Origin: Marinobacter sp.
Lineage (GTDB): Bacteria > Pseudomonadota > Gammaproteobacteria > Pseudomonadales > Oleiphilaceae
Assembly (NCBI GenBank): GCA_014359475.1
Contig: JACIZI010000014.1
Coordinates: 22,393 to 86,392 of the forward strand
DNA length: 64,000 nt
Direction of reading: 5' to 3'
Position numbers and translations under genes: made by a program. This document shows, in pieces, positions 50,663 through 59,898 of this stretch; the stretch's first letter is position 1, and the number at the start of each line of letters is the position of its first letter. Below the pieces are notes generated by a model that was not told where the DNA came from, searched no databases, and saw only the letters and a program-made list of their open reading frames with translations.

Positions 50663-52708
50663 ATGAACAATCCATTGTTGAGTGATGACCTTTTGCCGAG
50701 GTTCGACCACGTCCGGGTGGAGCACATGGAAGAGGCGATTGACCAGATCCTGAGTGATAACCGGGTGCAGATTGCCAATCTTGCCGGGCAGGAAGACCCG
50801 ACCTGGGACACGCTGGCCCAGCCGATGCAGGGGCTGGATAACCGGCTCAGCAATGCCTGGTCGGTGATTTCTCACCTGAACGGGGTGATGAACACTGACG
50901 AGCTTCGCAAGGTGTACAAAATCTGTCTGGAGAAGCTGACCGAGTACAACACCGAGCTGAGTCAGAACGAGACCCTGTGCGCGGCCTACAAGAAGCTGGC
51001 GGAGCGTCCGGATTTCAAGGAGCTGTCCGAGGCCCAGCGAAAGTCAGTGGAGCATATCCTGCGGGATTTCCACCTGGGCGGCGTGGATCTGCCCGAAGCA
51101 CAGAAAAAACAGTATGCCGCGCTGTCCAGGGAGCTGGCGGAGCTGTCCAACAAGTTCAGTGACAATGTACTGGATGCTACCCAGCACTGGTACAGGCACA
51201 TTACCGATATCGAAGAGCTGGCCGGGCTGCCGGAAAGTGCGATTGAGGGTGCCAGACAGGCGGCGCGCCAGAGGGATCTCGATGGCTATGTGATTACCCT
51301 GGATTTCCCCAGCTTCCACCCGGTGATGACCTACTGCGACAACCGGGACCTGCGCCGGGAAGTCTATGAAGCGTTCGTGACCCGTGCCTCGGACATGGGG
51401 CCGGATGCCGGCACCTGGGATAACACTCCGGTTATGGCGGAGATTCTCAAGCGCCGCCACCAGCAAGCGAAGCTGCTGGGCTTCAACAACTACGCTGAGC
51501 GCTCTCTGGCGACCAAGATGGCCCGCAGCGTCGACGAGGTGCTGGGTTTCCTCAATCAGCTGGCGGAAAAATCCCTTCCCGTGGCGAAGAAGGAAGTCGA
51601 GGAACTGAAAGCCTTCGCCCGCGACGAGCACAGTATGGAGCAACTGGAAGCCTGGGATATCGGCTACTACAGCGAGAAACTGCGCCAGAAACGCTATGAC
51701 ATCTCCCCGGAAACCCTGCGCCCCTGGTTCCCGGTGAACCGGGTCATTCCCGGTCTGTTCCGGGTTGTTGAGAAGCTGTTTGACGTGCAGATCGAGGAAA
51801 AGCCGGAGGTGGAGACCTGGCACCAGGATGCCACAGCCTACTGCATCAGCCGTCACGGGGAGCCGCTGGCCTGGTTCTATCTGGACCTGTTTGCCCGCCA
51901 GGGTAAGCGTGGCGGTGCCTGGATGGCGGACTGCCGGATACGCTGGCGCAACCAGCAAGGCCAACTGCAGCTGCCGGTGGCCCTGCTGACCTGCAACTTC
52001 ACACCACCCGTGGACGGTAAGCCGTCACTACTGACCCACGACGAGGTAACCACACTGTTCCACGAATTCGGCCACGGCCTGCACCACATGCTGACCCAGG
52101 TGGAGGTGCTGGATGTTTCCGGCATCAACGGTGTTGCCTGGGACGCGGTGGAGCTGCCCAGCCAGTTCCTGGAAAACTGGTGCTGGCACAAAGAATCTCT
52201 GGGCCTGATCGCCGCCCACCACGAAACCGGTGAGCCGCTGCCGGATGACCTGCTGGAAAAACTGCTGGCCGCGAAAAACTTCCAGTCCGGTATGGCCATG
52301 GCGCGCCAGCTGGAGTTTTCCCTGTTCGACTTCCGCCTGCACGCGGAATTCTCCGAGCAGGCACCCACCAATCCGTTGGATATGTACCGGCAGGTGCGCA
52401 GTGAGGTTGCCGTTATCGAAGCGCCGGAGTTCAACCGCTTCCCCAACGCCTTCTCCCACATATTTGGCGGCGGTTACGCTGCAGGCTACTACAGCTACAA
52501 ATGGGCAGAAGTGCTGGCCGCCGATGCGTTCTCGCTGTTTGAGGAAAACGGTATCTTCGATGAGAATACCGGAAAGGCTTTCCTGCACAATATCCTGGAG
52601 AAAGGCGGTTCCCGGGAACCCATGGAACTGTTTAAGGCCTTCCGCGGCCGCGAACCGGAAGTGGATGCCCTGCTTAAACAAACCGGCATCACGGACGACG
52701 CTGCCTGA
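50663..52708 (+). CDS. prlC: Oligopeptidase A (M3 metallopeptidase)
   Basis: 681 residues from ATG 50663. The zinc motif LFHEFGHGLHHML near residue 466 is the M3 signature. N-terminal PLLSDDLLPRFDHVRVEHMEEAI is typical of PrlC. It degrades signal and other peptides in the cytoplasm. The yheV gene follows 50 bases downstream, a conserved pair. Confidence 0.96.
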   Translation: MNNPLLSDDLLPRFDHVRVEHMEEAIDQILSDNRVQIANLAGQEDPTWDTLAQPMQGLDNRLSNAWSVISHLNGVMNTDELRKVYKICLEKLTEYNTELSQNETLCAAYKKLAERPDFKELSEAQRKSVEHILRDFHLGGVDLPEAQKKQYAALSRELAELSNKFSDNVLDATQHWYRHITDIEELAGLPESAIEGARQAARQRDLDGYVITLDFPSFHPVMTYCDNRDLRREVYEAFVTRASDMGPDAGTWDNTPVMAEILKRRHQQAKLLGFNNYAERSLATKMARSVDEVLGFLNQLAEKSLPVAKKEVEELKAFARDEHSMEQLEAWDIGYYSEKLRQKRYDISPETLRPWFPVNRVIPGLFRVVEKLFDVQIEEKPEVETWHQDATAYCISRHGEPLAWFYLDLFARQGKRGGAWMADCRIRWRNQQGQLQLPVALLTCNFTPPVDGKPSLLTHDEVTTLFHEFGHGLHHMLTQVEVLDVSGINGVAWDAVELPSQFLENWCWHKESLGLIAAHHETGEPLPDDLLEKLLAAKNFQSGMAMARQLEFSLFDFRLHAEFSEQAPTNPLDMYRQVRSEVAVIEAPEFNRFPNAFSHIFGGGYAAGYYSYKWAEVLAADAFSLFEENGIFDENTGKAFLHNILEKGGSREPMELFKAFRGREPEVDALLKQTGITDDAA

Positions 52709-52758
52709 ACCCGTCAGGACCGGGCCACCAGTGGGGGTGGCCGGTCCGGGAGTGAATT

Positions 52759-53010
52759 ATGTCCAGTATCAAACGTTTCATTGCCGGTGCCATCTGTCCC
52801 CGCTGTGCGGAGATGGACAAGATCACCATGCACATCACCGACGACGGCGACCAGGTTCGCGAGTGCGTATCCTGCGGTTACACGGATGCCCTGTCGGAGC
52901 AGGAGGCGCCTGCCAATCCGGAGCTGGTGACCCGGGTTAACCAGCGGGCTAACAACGACGACCATACCGTCAAACAGGTGGTGTTCTTTAAATCGTCTTC
53001 TGACGACTGA
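52759..53010 (+). CDS. yheV: YheV-family zinc-ribbon protein
   Basis: 83 residues. Two CxxC pairs (ICPRCAEMDK near 13-22 and ECVSCGYTD near 37-45) form a zinc ribbon. The C-terminal VKQVVFFK is conserved. It probably shares prlC's transcript. Function unknown. Confidence 0.9.
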   Translation: MSSIKRFIAGAICPRCAEMDKITMHITDDGDQVRECVSCGYTDALSEQEAPANPELVTRVNQRANNDDHTVKQVVFFKSSSDD

Positions 53011-53043
53011 GCTACCCTGGCAGGCATGTTTCTTGGCCTTGCC

Positions 53044-53430
53044 TCAGTTCTTCATCCTGTATCTGCCCGGGCCCAGGAAAATCACTGCCACCGCGCTCAG
53101 CAGAAAGAAACCCTGCAGCTCCAGTAACCAGCCGCCGTTGCTTTTCAGTGCCATCAGCTGGTGGCTGTGTACCAGGGCGATGGCCACCAGCATGTTGAAG
53201 ACAATCAGCAGGGCACCGATGCGGGTCTGGTAGCCCAGCAACACCATCAGCGGTGCCACCACTTCCCCGATATAGACCCCATAGGCAAGGAATGCAGGCA
53301 GCCCGTGGCTGGCCAGCACCCCCTGAATGAATCCGACGCCGTTAATCAGCTTGGAAATGCCGTGAAACAGCAACAGGGCACCCAGTGTGATGCGGATAAT
53401 CAGTTTTCCCAGGTCGGCATTGTCGAGCAA
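53044..53430 (-). CDS. DoxX-family membrane protein
   Basis: 128 residues with four TM segments, typical of DoxX (LIIRITLGALLLFHGISKLINGVGF, VAPLMVLLGYQTRIGALLIVFNMLVAIAL, LQGFFLLSAVAVIFLG). It seems to start with TTG at 53430, with GGAG upstream; no early ATG is available. Role unclear; often linked to respiration or redox stress. Confidence 0.85.
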   Translation of the reverse strand: MLDNADLGKLIIRITLGALLLFHGISKLINGVGFIQGVLASHGLPAFLAYGVYIGEVVAPLMVLLGYQTRIGALLIVFNMLVAIALVHSHQLMALKSNGGWLLELQGFFLLSAVAVIFLGPGRYRMKN

Positions 53431-53475
53431 GATGGTCTCCGAATATGCAATGAGCTTGCATAATGCTGGTCGGCG

Positions 53476-54120
53476 TCAACTCTTCCCAAGAGCAAAACGG
53501 ATATGGTTCCTTACCAGCAGGTTTTCCCAGTAATCGCGCATCCATTGCCAGGCCGCGTGGTTGACCTGGGCGACAAAGGGGTCGAGATCCAGTTCATAGT
53601 AATCGGGACTGCCGGCTATCTGCAATGCGGTAATGGTCGCCGCCTGGTCCAGTTCGTTGGCAAAGGGCTCGCCGATTAACTGATGGGCCAGCAGGTTGGC
53701 GCGGATGGCTCCCAGGTCGACCAGCTCGCTGGCGCGGGTAGAGCGGTTGTTTTCGCTCATTTCTTCCATCAGCCGGTGACAGAGGTAGGCGCGGATCAGC
53801 AATCCGTCCAGGCCGTCGTACTCGACCAACAACACTGAAGGTCGTGTGAAGAAGCGGGTAGCCGCGTCAATGAGTGGCTGGAACAGTGCTTCATCTCCGG
53901 CCTCTCGGGCACAGGCTCCCACACTCTCGATCAGGCGTGGCGCCAGCTCGATATATTCAACCGCAAACTGAAACAGACATACGGCGGGGTGGCCGCTATC
54001 AACACTGATGCTGGCCGGAAGGCAGGCTGCTTTATTTTCCATGTGCCGGAGAAAGGTTCCGGATCTGGCTTCCTGCCGTCGCGCCTGATCAATGAGTTTG
54101 AGTACCGCCTGTGGTGTCAT
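53476..54120 (-). CDS. Hypothetical protein, not recognised
   Basis: 214 residues from ATG 54120; a longer frame to 54159 is possible but less likely. Mostly helical, acidic, no TM segments or signal. I recognise no family. An AYLCHRLMEEMSENNRSTRASELVDLGAIRANLLAHQLIGEPFANELDQAA stretch (near 105-155) looks conserved. It sits alone between doxX and the cox operon. Confidence 0.65.
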   Translation of the reverse strand: MTPQAVLKLIDQARRQEARSGTFLRHMENKAACLPASISVDSGHPAVCLFQFAVEYIELAPRLIESVGACAREAGDEALFQPLIDAATRFFTRPSVLLVEYDGLDGLLIRAYLCHRLMEEMSENNRSTRASELVDLGAIRANLLAHQLIGEPFANELDQAATITALQIAGSPDYYELDLDPFVAQVNHAAWQWMRDYWENLLVRNHIRFALGKS

Positions 54121-54548
54121 TTCAGCAGATGCCGGTGTCTGTAAAGATTGGGGTGGCAAAGGTGCCTTCCGGGATTCGTGCTGAATTCAGGATTGGCTGG
54201 GCACAGAGGGCCGGAAACCGCGTGACACCCACCTATGAATCTCAGTGTAGACGAGATTTTCCGGCTTGCTGTCCAAATTGTGCTGCCCTGCTCAGTATGT
54301 GAACCAGCTGTCATTTCGAGCGTGACGGGTACTGACTCAGTGCGGAAAATTAATTTACGTTATAACGATATGATTCTTATAGCTTTAACATTTACCCAGA
54401 ATTTTCGTTTTCCTTTGAACTGTGTCTATACTCAGTCCTGTAGTTATCCGTAGACAGGCTTCCACTCTGCTGGTGGTGTGTGTGAGCACCGCGATTGCAG
54501 AGGGATTACCATAAATCCGATAAGAATAACACTCTGTGGAGACACAGC
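54121..54548. other. Upstream region of the cox operon
   Basis: A 428-bp gap without a supported gene. AT-rich from about 54340 to 54450. A -10-like TATACT is at 54427-54432; its -35 (TTCGTT, 17 bases upstream) is poor. It probably holds the coxB promoter and the leftward promoter for the unknown gene. Confidence 0.4.
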
Positions 54549-55673
54549 ATGCGCGTGCACGCGAAGCGGGCGGGTGCCCTTGCGAGCGGACTTATGTTAC
54601 CGGCCATGTCCATGGCGGACTGGACGGTCAACATGTCGCCGGGGGTAACCAGCACCAGTAACGAGATTTTCAGTCTGCATATGACCATCCTCTGGATATG
54701 CGTGGTCATCGGCCTCGTGGTGTTCGGGGTGATGTTCTGGTCCATTATTGCCCATCGCAAATCCCGGGGCCACAAGCCGGCGAATTTTCACGAGAACACG
54801 TTGGTGGAGATCCTCTGGACCATCATTCCTTTAGTCATTCTCGTGGTGATGGCCATTCCCGCCACAGCGACTCTGGTGGATATGTACGACACCTCGGAGG
54901 CGGACATCGACATCAAGGTGACCGGGTACCAGTGGCGTTGGAAGTACGATTACCTGGATGAAGAGTTTGGCTACTTCTCCAACCTTGCGACTCCGCTCGA
55001 CCAGGTTCAAAACCGGCAGGATAAGGGCGAGAACTATCTGCTGGAGGTGGACAATCCGCTGATTGTTCCGGTTGGCAAGAGGGTTCGGCTGTTGCTGACC
55101 GCTAACGACGTTATTCATTCCTGGTGGGTGCCGGCACTCGGCATCAAGAAAGATGCCATTCCCGGGTTTATCAATGAGGCCTGGTTCCAGGTGGACGAGC
55201 CGGGCGTCTACCGTGGCCAGTGTACCGAGCTGTGTGGCAAGAACCACGGGTTTATGCCCGTGGTGGTTGAGGCGGTGCCCGGGGAGGAATACAACACCTG
55301 GCTGGCGGAACAGAAAGCCGCTGCCCGCAAAGAGCGCGAGCTGACCCGGCAAGACTGGACCATGGACCAGCTCATGGCCCGCGGTAAAAAAACCTACCAG
55401 ACGGCGTGCGCAGCATGCCACCAGCCCGATGGCAGTGGTGCGCCTCCCGCATTCCCCGCTCTGAAAGGCAGCGCAATTGCGACTGGCGAGAAGATGGCCC
55501 ATATCGATATCGTGTTGAACGGCAAATCCGGGACAGCCATGCAGGCTTTTGGCGGCCAGTTGAGCGAGGTGGACCTGGCGGCGGTGATTACCTACGAGCG
55601 TAACGCGTGGGGTAATAACACCGGTGACATTGTCACGCCCAAGGAAATTCTGGATTACAAGAACCAAAAGTAA
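54549..55673 (+). CDS. coxB: Cytochrome c oxidase subunit II with fused cytochrome c domain
   Basis: 374 residues from ATG 54549 with a signal-like start. Two TM helices (about 35-60 and 80-100) precede the CuA domain with GQCTELCGKNHGFMPV (near 223). A C-terminal cytochrome c domain has the heme site TACAACHQPDGSGAPP (near 286) and Met ligand candidate. This fusion defines a caa3-type enzyme. First gene of the cox operon. Confidence 0.96.
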   Translation: MRVHAKRAGALASGLMLPAMSMADWTVNMSPGVTSTSNEIFSLHMTILWICVVIGLVVFGVMFWSIIAHRKSRGHKPANFHENTLVEILWTIIPLVILVVMAIPATATLVDMYDTSEADIDIKVTGYQWRWKYDYLDEEFGYFSNLATPLDQVQNRQDKGENYLLEVDNPLIVPVGKRVRLLLTANDVIHSWWVPALGIKKDAIPGFINEAWFQVDEPGVYRGQCTELCGKNHGFMPVVVEAVPGEEYNTWLAEQKAAARKERELTRQDWTMDQLMARGKKTYQTACAACHQPDGSGAPPAFPALKGSAIATGEKMAHIDIVLNGKSGTAMQAFGGQLSEVDLAAVITYERNAWGNNTGDIVTPKEILDYKNQK

Positions 55674-55730
55674 CAGACGCCAGATAATAACGATCACCAG
55701 CCACAAGTTATGGCGGTAACGGGGGTTTTC

Positions 55731-57317
55731 ATGAGTTCGGTTGCAGATACCCACACCCAGGACCACGGCCACCACGGTCCGGCCAAAGGTTTCAGTCGGT
55801 GGTTGCTGACGACAAACCATAAGGACATCGGGACCATGTACCTGGTGTTCAGTTTCACCATGTTCCTCCTTGGGGGAACCATGGCGATGGTTATCAGGGC
55901 GGAACTGTTCCAGCCCGGCCTGCAGATCGTGCAGCCGGAATTCTTCAACCAGATGACCACCATGCATGGTCTGATCATGATATTCGGGGCGGTAATGCCG
56001 GCCTTTGTCGGCCTGGCCAACTGGATGCTGCCACTGATGATAGGCGCGCCGGATATGGCGCTGCCGCGAATGAACAACTGGAGTTTCTGGCTGCTGCCCT
56101 GCGCTTTCCTGATTCTGCTCTCCACCCTGTTCATGCAAGGCGGCGCACCGAACTTCGGCTGGACTGCCTATGCGCCATTGTCCACCACATACGGCCCGCC
56201 CAGTACCACCTTCTTCATCTTTGCAATTCATATCATGGGGATCTCCTCCATCATGGGGGCAATCAACGTGATTGCGACGATCCTTAACCTGCGGGCACCG
56301 GGCATGACCCTGATGAAGATGCCGCTGTTTGTCTGGACCTGGCTGATCACCGCCTTCCTGCTGATTGCCGTGATGCCGGTACTGGCGGGTGTGGTGACCA
56401 TGATGCTGATGGACATCAACTTCGGTACCAGCTTCTTTGATGCCTCCGGTGGTGGTGATCCGGTGCTGTTCCAGCATGTGTTCTGGTTCTTCGGGCACCC
56501 GGAGGTATACATCATGATCCTGCCGGCGTTCGGAGCCATCTCTCATATCATTCCGGCGTTCTCCCGCAAGCCGCTGTTTGGCTATGCCTCCATGGTATAT
56601 GCAGTGGGCGCGATCGCGCTGCTGTCGTTTGTAGTCTGGGCGCACCACATGTTTACCGTGGGCATTCCCATCGTGGGTCAGTTGTTCTTCATGTATGCCA
56701 CCATGCTGATCGCCGTACCTACCGGGGTGAAGGTGTTTAACTGGGTGGCCACCATGTTCCGGGGCTCGCTGACCTTTGAGGCACCCATGCTGTTTGCGGT
56801 GGCCTTTGTCATCCTGTTCACCATCGGTGGGTTCTCCGGACTGATGCTGGCCATCGCCCCGGCGGATTTCCAGTACCATGACACCTACTTTGTGGTGGCT
56901 CACTTCCACTATGTACTGGTGCCGGGTGCTATCTTCGGCATTTTCGCCTCGGCCTACTTCTGGCTGCCCAAGTGGACCGGCCACATGTATGACGAAACCC
57001 TGGCCAAGACGCACTTCTGGCTGTCGTTCATCGGTATGAATCTGGCGTTTTTCCCAATGCATTTCCTCGGCCTGGCCGGCATGCCACGGCGTATCCCGGA
57101 TTACGCCCTGCAGTTTGCCGACTTCAACATGATATCCAGTATCGGGGCCTTCATGTTCGGTGCCACCCAGCTGCTATTCCTGTTTATCGTGGTCAAGTGT
57201 GTGCGTGGCGGCGAGAAAGCACCGGCCAAACCCTGGGACGGGGCGGAAGGTCTGGAGTGGACGGTGCCTTCACCGGCGCCTTACCACACCTTCTCGACAC
57301 CGCCCGAGGTAAAGTGA
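55731..57317 (+). CDS. coxA: Cytochrome c oxidase subunit I
   Basis: 528 residues from ATG 55731; ATG 55710 is an alternative. Twelve TM helices. The CuB and heme a/a3 ligands lie in FWFFGHPEVYIMILP (near 250), VVWAHHMF (near 303) and DTYFVVAHFHYVL (near 384). It is the catalytic subunit that reduces oxygen. Cotranscribed with coxB (57-bp gap) and coxC (47-bp gap); no ctaG between. Confidence 0.97.
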   Translation: MSSVADTHTQDHGHHGPAKGFSRWLLTTNHKDIGTMYLVFSFTMFLLGGTMAMVIRAELFQPGLQIVQPEFFNQMTTMHGLIMIFGAVMPAFVGLANWMLPLMIGAPDMALPRMNNWSFWLLPCAFLILLSTLFMQGGAPNFGWTAYAPLSTTYGPPSTTFFIFAIHIMGISSIMGAINVIATILNLRAPGMTLMKMPLFVWTWLITAFLLIAVMPVLAGVVTMMLMDINFGTSFFDASGGGDPVLFQHVFWFFGHPEVYIMILPAFGAISHIIPAFSRKPLFGYASMVYAVGAIALLSFVVWAHHMFTVGIPIVGQLFFMYATMLIAVPTGVKVFNWVATMFRGSLTFEAPMLFAVAFVILFTIGGFSGLMLAIAPADFQYHDTYFVVAHFHYVLVPGAIFGIFASAYFWLPKWTGHMYDETLAKTHFWLSFIGMNLAFFPMHFLGLAGMPRRIPDYALQFADFNMISSIGAFMFGATQLLFLFIVVKCVRGGEKAPAKPWDGAEGLEWTVPSPAPYHTFSTPPEVK

Positions 57318-57364
57318 TCCGGGCAGGGTAACCAACAACAACGAACAAGCCATCGGAGAGTGTC

Positions 57365-58252
57365 ATGGCGGAAAACCAGACCTATTACGTGCCGGAGCAA
57401 AGCAAATGGCCAATCGTGGCGACGGTTGGCCTGGGGGTGACCCTGTACGGCGCCGCCTCTATCATGGTCAACGGCAATCAGGGCGAACCAACCACCGGCG
57501 CCTGGATTACCTTTCTGATCGGCGCCCTGATTATGGCCTATATGCTGTTTGGCTGGTTCGGGGCGGTGATTTCTGAGAGTCGTGCCGGTTTGTATAGTGA
57601 TCAGATGGACCGCTCCTTCCGCTGGGGCATGAGCTGGTTCATCTTTTCGGAAGTGATGTTCTTTGCCGCCTTTTTCGGTGCCCTTTTTTATGTCCGTGTG
57701 TTCGTGGTGCCCTGGCTGGGTGGTGACGGGGACAGGGGCAGTACCAACATGCTCTGGGAAGGCTTTCAGGCCAGCTGGCCGCTGCTCAACAATCCGGACC
57801 CGCAGGCCTACCCCGGCCCTGAGCACGCGGTCGGTCCGTGGGGGTTGCCGCTGTTCAACACCATTTTGCTGGTGACATCCTCATTTACCGTTACCGTAGC
57901 GCACCATGCTCTTAAGGCCGGGCACCGGACCAAGACAAAACTGTGGCTGGCGGCGACCATTGCACTGGCGGTGGTGTTCATGTTCGTGCAGGCCTATGAG
58001 TATGCCCATGCGTACCAGGATCTGAATCTGACGCTGCAATCAGGCATCTACGGCAGCACCTTCTTCATGCTGACCGGGTTCCACGGGGCCCACGTGATGC
58101 TGGGTACCCTGATGCTGGCAATCATGCTGATCCGCATCATCAAGGGCCACTTCACGGCAGATAACCATTTCGGATTTGAAGCGGCCGCCTGGTATTGGCA
58201 CTTTGTGGATGTGGTCTGGCTGGGACTGTTTGTGTTCGTGTACGTACTTTGA
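57365..58252 (+). CDS. coxC: Cytochrome c oxidase subunit III
   Basis: 295 residues with seven TM helices. FRWGMSWFIFSEVMFFAAFFGALFYVR (near 80), SSFTVTVAHHALKAG and GFHGAHVMLGTLMLAIMLIR (near 240) and AAWYWHFVDVVWLGLFVFVYVL at the end are typical. It follows coxA directly; in Pseudomonas ctaG would lie before it. Confidence 0.96.
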   Translation: MAENQTYYVPEQSKWPIVATVGLGVTLYGAASIMVNGNQGEPTTGAWITFLIGALIMAYMLFGWFGAVISESRAGLYSDQMDRSFRWGMSWFIFSEVMFFAAFFGALFYVRVFVVPWLGGDGDRGSTNMLWEGFQASWPLLNNPDPQAYPGPEHAVGPWGLPLFNTILLVTSSFTVTVAHHALKAGHRTKTKLWLAATIALAVVFMFVQAYEYAHAYQDLNLTLQSGIYGSTFFMLTGFHGAHVMLGTLMLAIMLIRIIKGHFTADNHFGFEAAAWYWHFVDVVWLGLFVFVYVL

Positions 58253-58258
58253 ACGCGA

Positions 58259-58462
58259 TCAGGGGGTCGGATTCAGAGTCAGGCCCCCTTGCCAGAGGGC
58301 AATCAGTATTACCGCGAGAAGCAGTATGCTCAAAGCTACCCGCACCGCCAGGGAGTTAACCACACGGCGGGTCTTGCCTCCGTCCCGGATCAGGAAAAAC
58401 AGCCCGCTGAACAGGCTGACCATAATGGCCAGCATAAGTATCACAATGACCGCCTTGAGCAT
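58259..58462 (-). CDS. DUF2909 twin-TM protein
   Basis: 67 residues with two TM segments (KAVIVILMLAIMVSLFSGLFFLI and ALSILLLAVILIALWQ) joined by a basic RDGGKTRRVVNSLAVR loop. DUF2909 genes sit in cox clusters of this lineage. It converges on coxC (6-bp gap). Function unknown. Confidence 0.85.
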   Translation of the reverse strand: MLKAVIVILMLAIMVSLFSGLFFLIRDGGKTRRVVNSLAVRVALSILLLAVILIALWQGGLTLNPTP

Positions 58463-58510
58463 GCGGATCTCCGTGGTTGAGGTATCAGTCTGAGGTCACT
58501 ATAGCAAAGC

Positions 58511-59257
58511 ATGTCCCCCAGCGGTTCAAATCATCCCCGGCGTTGGCAGCCAAACGGGCGAATACTGATCTTTGCAGGATTCTTCCTGCCCCTGTTGCTG
58601 GCTCTGGGCATCTGGCAGCTGCAGCGGGCGGGGGAAAAGGCGGAATTGATGGAAGGCTGGCAGGATGCCTCGGCTGCCGTCCAGTGGGCCGATAGCAACG
58701 CGGACCAACTGGTCACCGGGCAGCCAGTAGCATTATCCGGACGTTATGACGAGAAACGCTGGTTGCTGGATAACCGCACCCGGGATGGTCGGCCGGGTTA
58801 TGAAGTGCTGAATCTTTTCGTGATCTCCGGGGGGGAGAGGATCGTGGTGAATCGCGGCTGGATTCCTGCGCCCAGGTTACGGAACCAGTTACCGGACGTC
58901 ACGGTGCCCGCGGGTGAGCAACGGGTGATGGGCAGGGTGGCAGACTACCCCGATCCGCCGTTGCTGGGTGCGGCAGCAGGCGCTCCTGCGGGAAGCTGGC
59001 CGCGACGGGTACAGGCACTGCCCCGCCATGCGGCTGCAGAGCAGGCCGGGGTGCTGCTGCCTCCGGTCATTATCCGCCTGGCAGACAGCGACCAGCCCGG
59101 TGCCTACCGTGTTGACTGGGTTCCGGCGCTGATGGGGCCGCGGACACATTACGGATATGCATTGCAATGGTTTTCACTGGCTGTCGCTCTGGTTATATTG
59201 ACAGTCGTTGCGAGTTACCGCCGAACAGGAGCCAATAATGACAAGTACAACGGCTGA
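58511..59257 (+). CDS. SURF1-family cytochrome oxidase assembly protein
   Basis: 248 residues. Two TM helices (about 15-36 and 220-240) flank the periplasmic SURF1 domain, with GRYDEKRWLLDNRTRDGRPGYEVLNLF and VVNRGWIPAP segments. SURF1 helps insert heme a into subunit I. It overlaps the following gene. Confidence 0.92.
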   Translation: MSPSGSNHPRRWQPNGRILIFAGFFLPLLLALGIWQLQRAGEKAELMEGWQDASAAVQWADSNADQLVTGQPVALSGRYDEKRWLLDNRTRDGRPGYEVLNLFVISGGERIVVNRGWIPAPRLRNQLPDVTVPAGEQRVMGRVADYPDPPLLGAAAGAPAGSWPRRVQALPRHAAAEQAGVLLPPVIIRLADSDQPGAYRVDWVPALMGPRTHYGYALQWFSLAVALVILTVVASYRRTGANNDKYNG

Positions 59258-59876
59258 CCACTCTTCTTCCGGGGATACCCCTACTCCCAGCCAGGTTCGC
59301 CGTGGCCGGCGCACAGCACTGTTGCTGTTCGTTATCGGCTTCGGCCCGATGATTCTTGCCACGGTGATGTTCTATACCGGCTGGCTCAACCCTGAAGAGT
59401 ACAGCAACGAGGGCCAGTTGATCACCCCGCCGGTGGCAATCGGGGATCTTGCCCTGCTGGGGCACGACGGGAAACCACTTCAACACCGGTTCGGGGCAGA
59501 ACAGGAAGACCGCAGCTGGTTGCTGATGGTCACAGCGGATCAGTGTAACCGGGGCTGCAAGGAACTGCTTTACCTGGCGCGCCAGGTAAACATTGCATTA
59601 GGCAAGAATGCCAACCGGCTAAACCGGGCGGCCCTGATCGGTTCGGTACCGGCAGGGCCGGACAAAGCCTGGAGCAACGAATACCGGCTCACGGAGCGTT
59701 TGCAACAAGCCCCTGGAAGCAATGCCTGGCCGGAAGCTCTTGGCAGCCGCAGTGAGCCAGCCATTCTTCTGATCGACCCGCTGGGCAATATCATGATGAA
59801 GTACACCAGCGAGCACACCGGTAAGCAGATGCTCAAAGATCTCAAGCACCTGCTGAAACTTTCCACCATCGGCTAG
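59238..59876 (+). CDS. Membrane-anchored Sco-like protein of the cox cluster
   Basis: 212 residues from ATG 59238, overlapping SURF1 by 20 bases. One TM helix (about 25-47, TALLLFVIGFGPMILATVMFY) leads to a thioredoxin-fold domain with a CxxxC pair (DQCNRGCKELL near 98-108), as in Sco copper chaperones, but without the usual Sco His context. It matches the PA0111 position. A copper or thiol role is an inference. Confidence 0.7.
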   Translation: MTSTTADHSSSGDTPTPSQVRRGRRTALLLFVIGFGPMILATVMFYTGWLNPEEYSNEGQLITPPVAIGDLALLGHDGKPLQHRFGAEQEDRSWLLMVTADQCNRGCKELLYLARQVNIALGKNANRLNRAALIGSVPAGPDKAWSNEYRLTERLQQAPGSNAWPEALGSRSEPAILLIDPLGNIMMKYTSEHTGKQMLKDLKHLLKLSTIG

Positions 59877-59898
59877 CGAGAGAACAGGGAGCAGTTAG

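Noticed and set aside
54831-57062. 743-codon minus-strand frame opposite coxB/coxA
   Set aside because: Antisense of two intact cox genes; rich in Gln, His and Gly as expected of such shadows.
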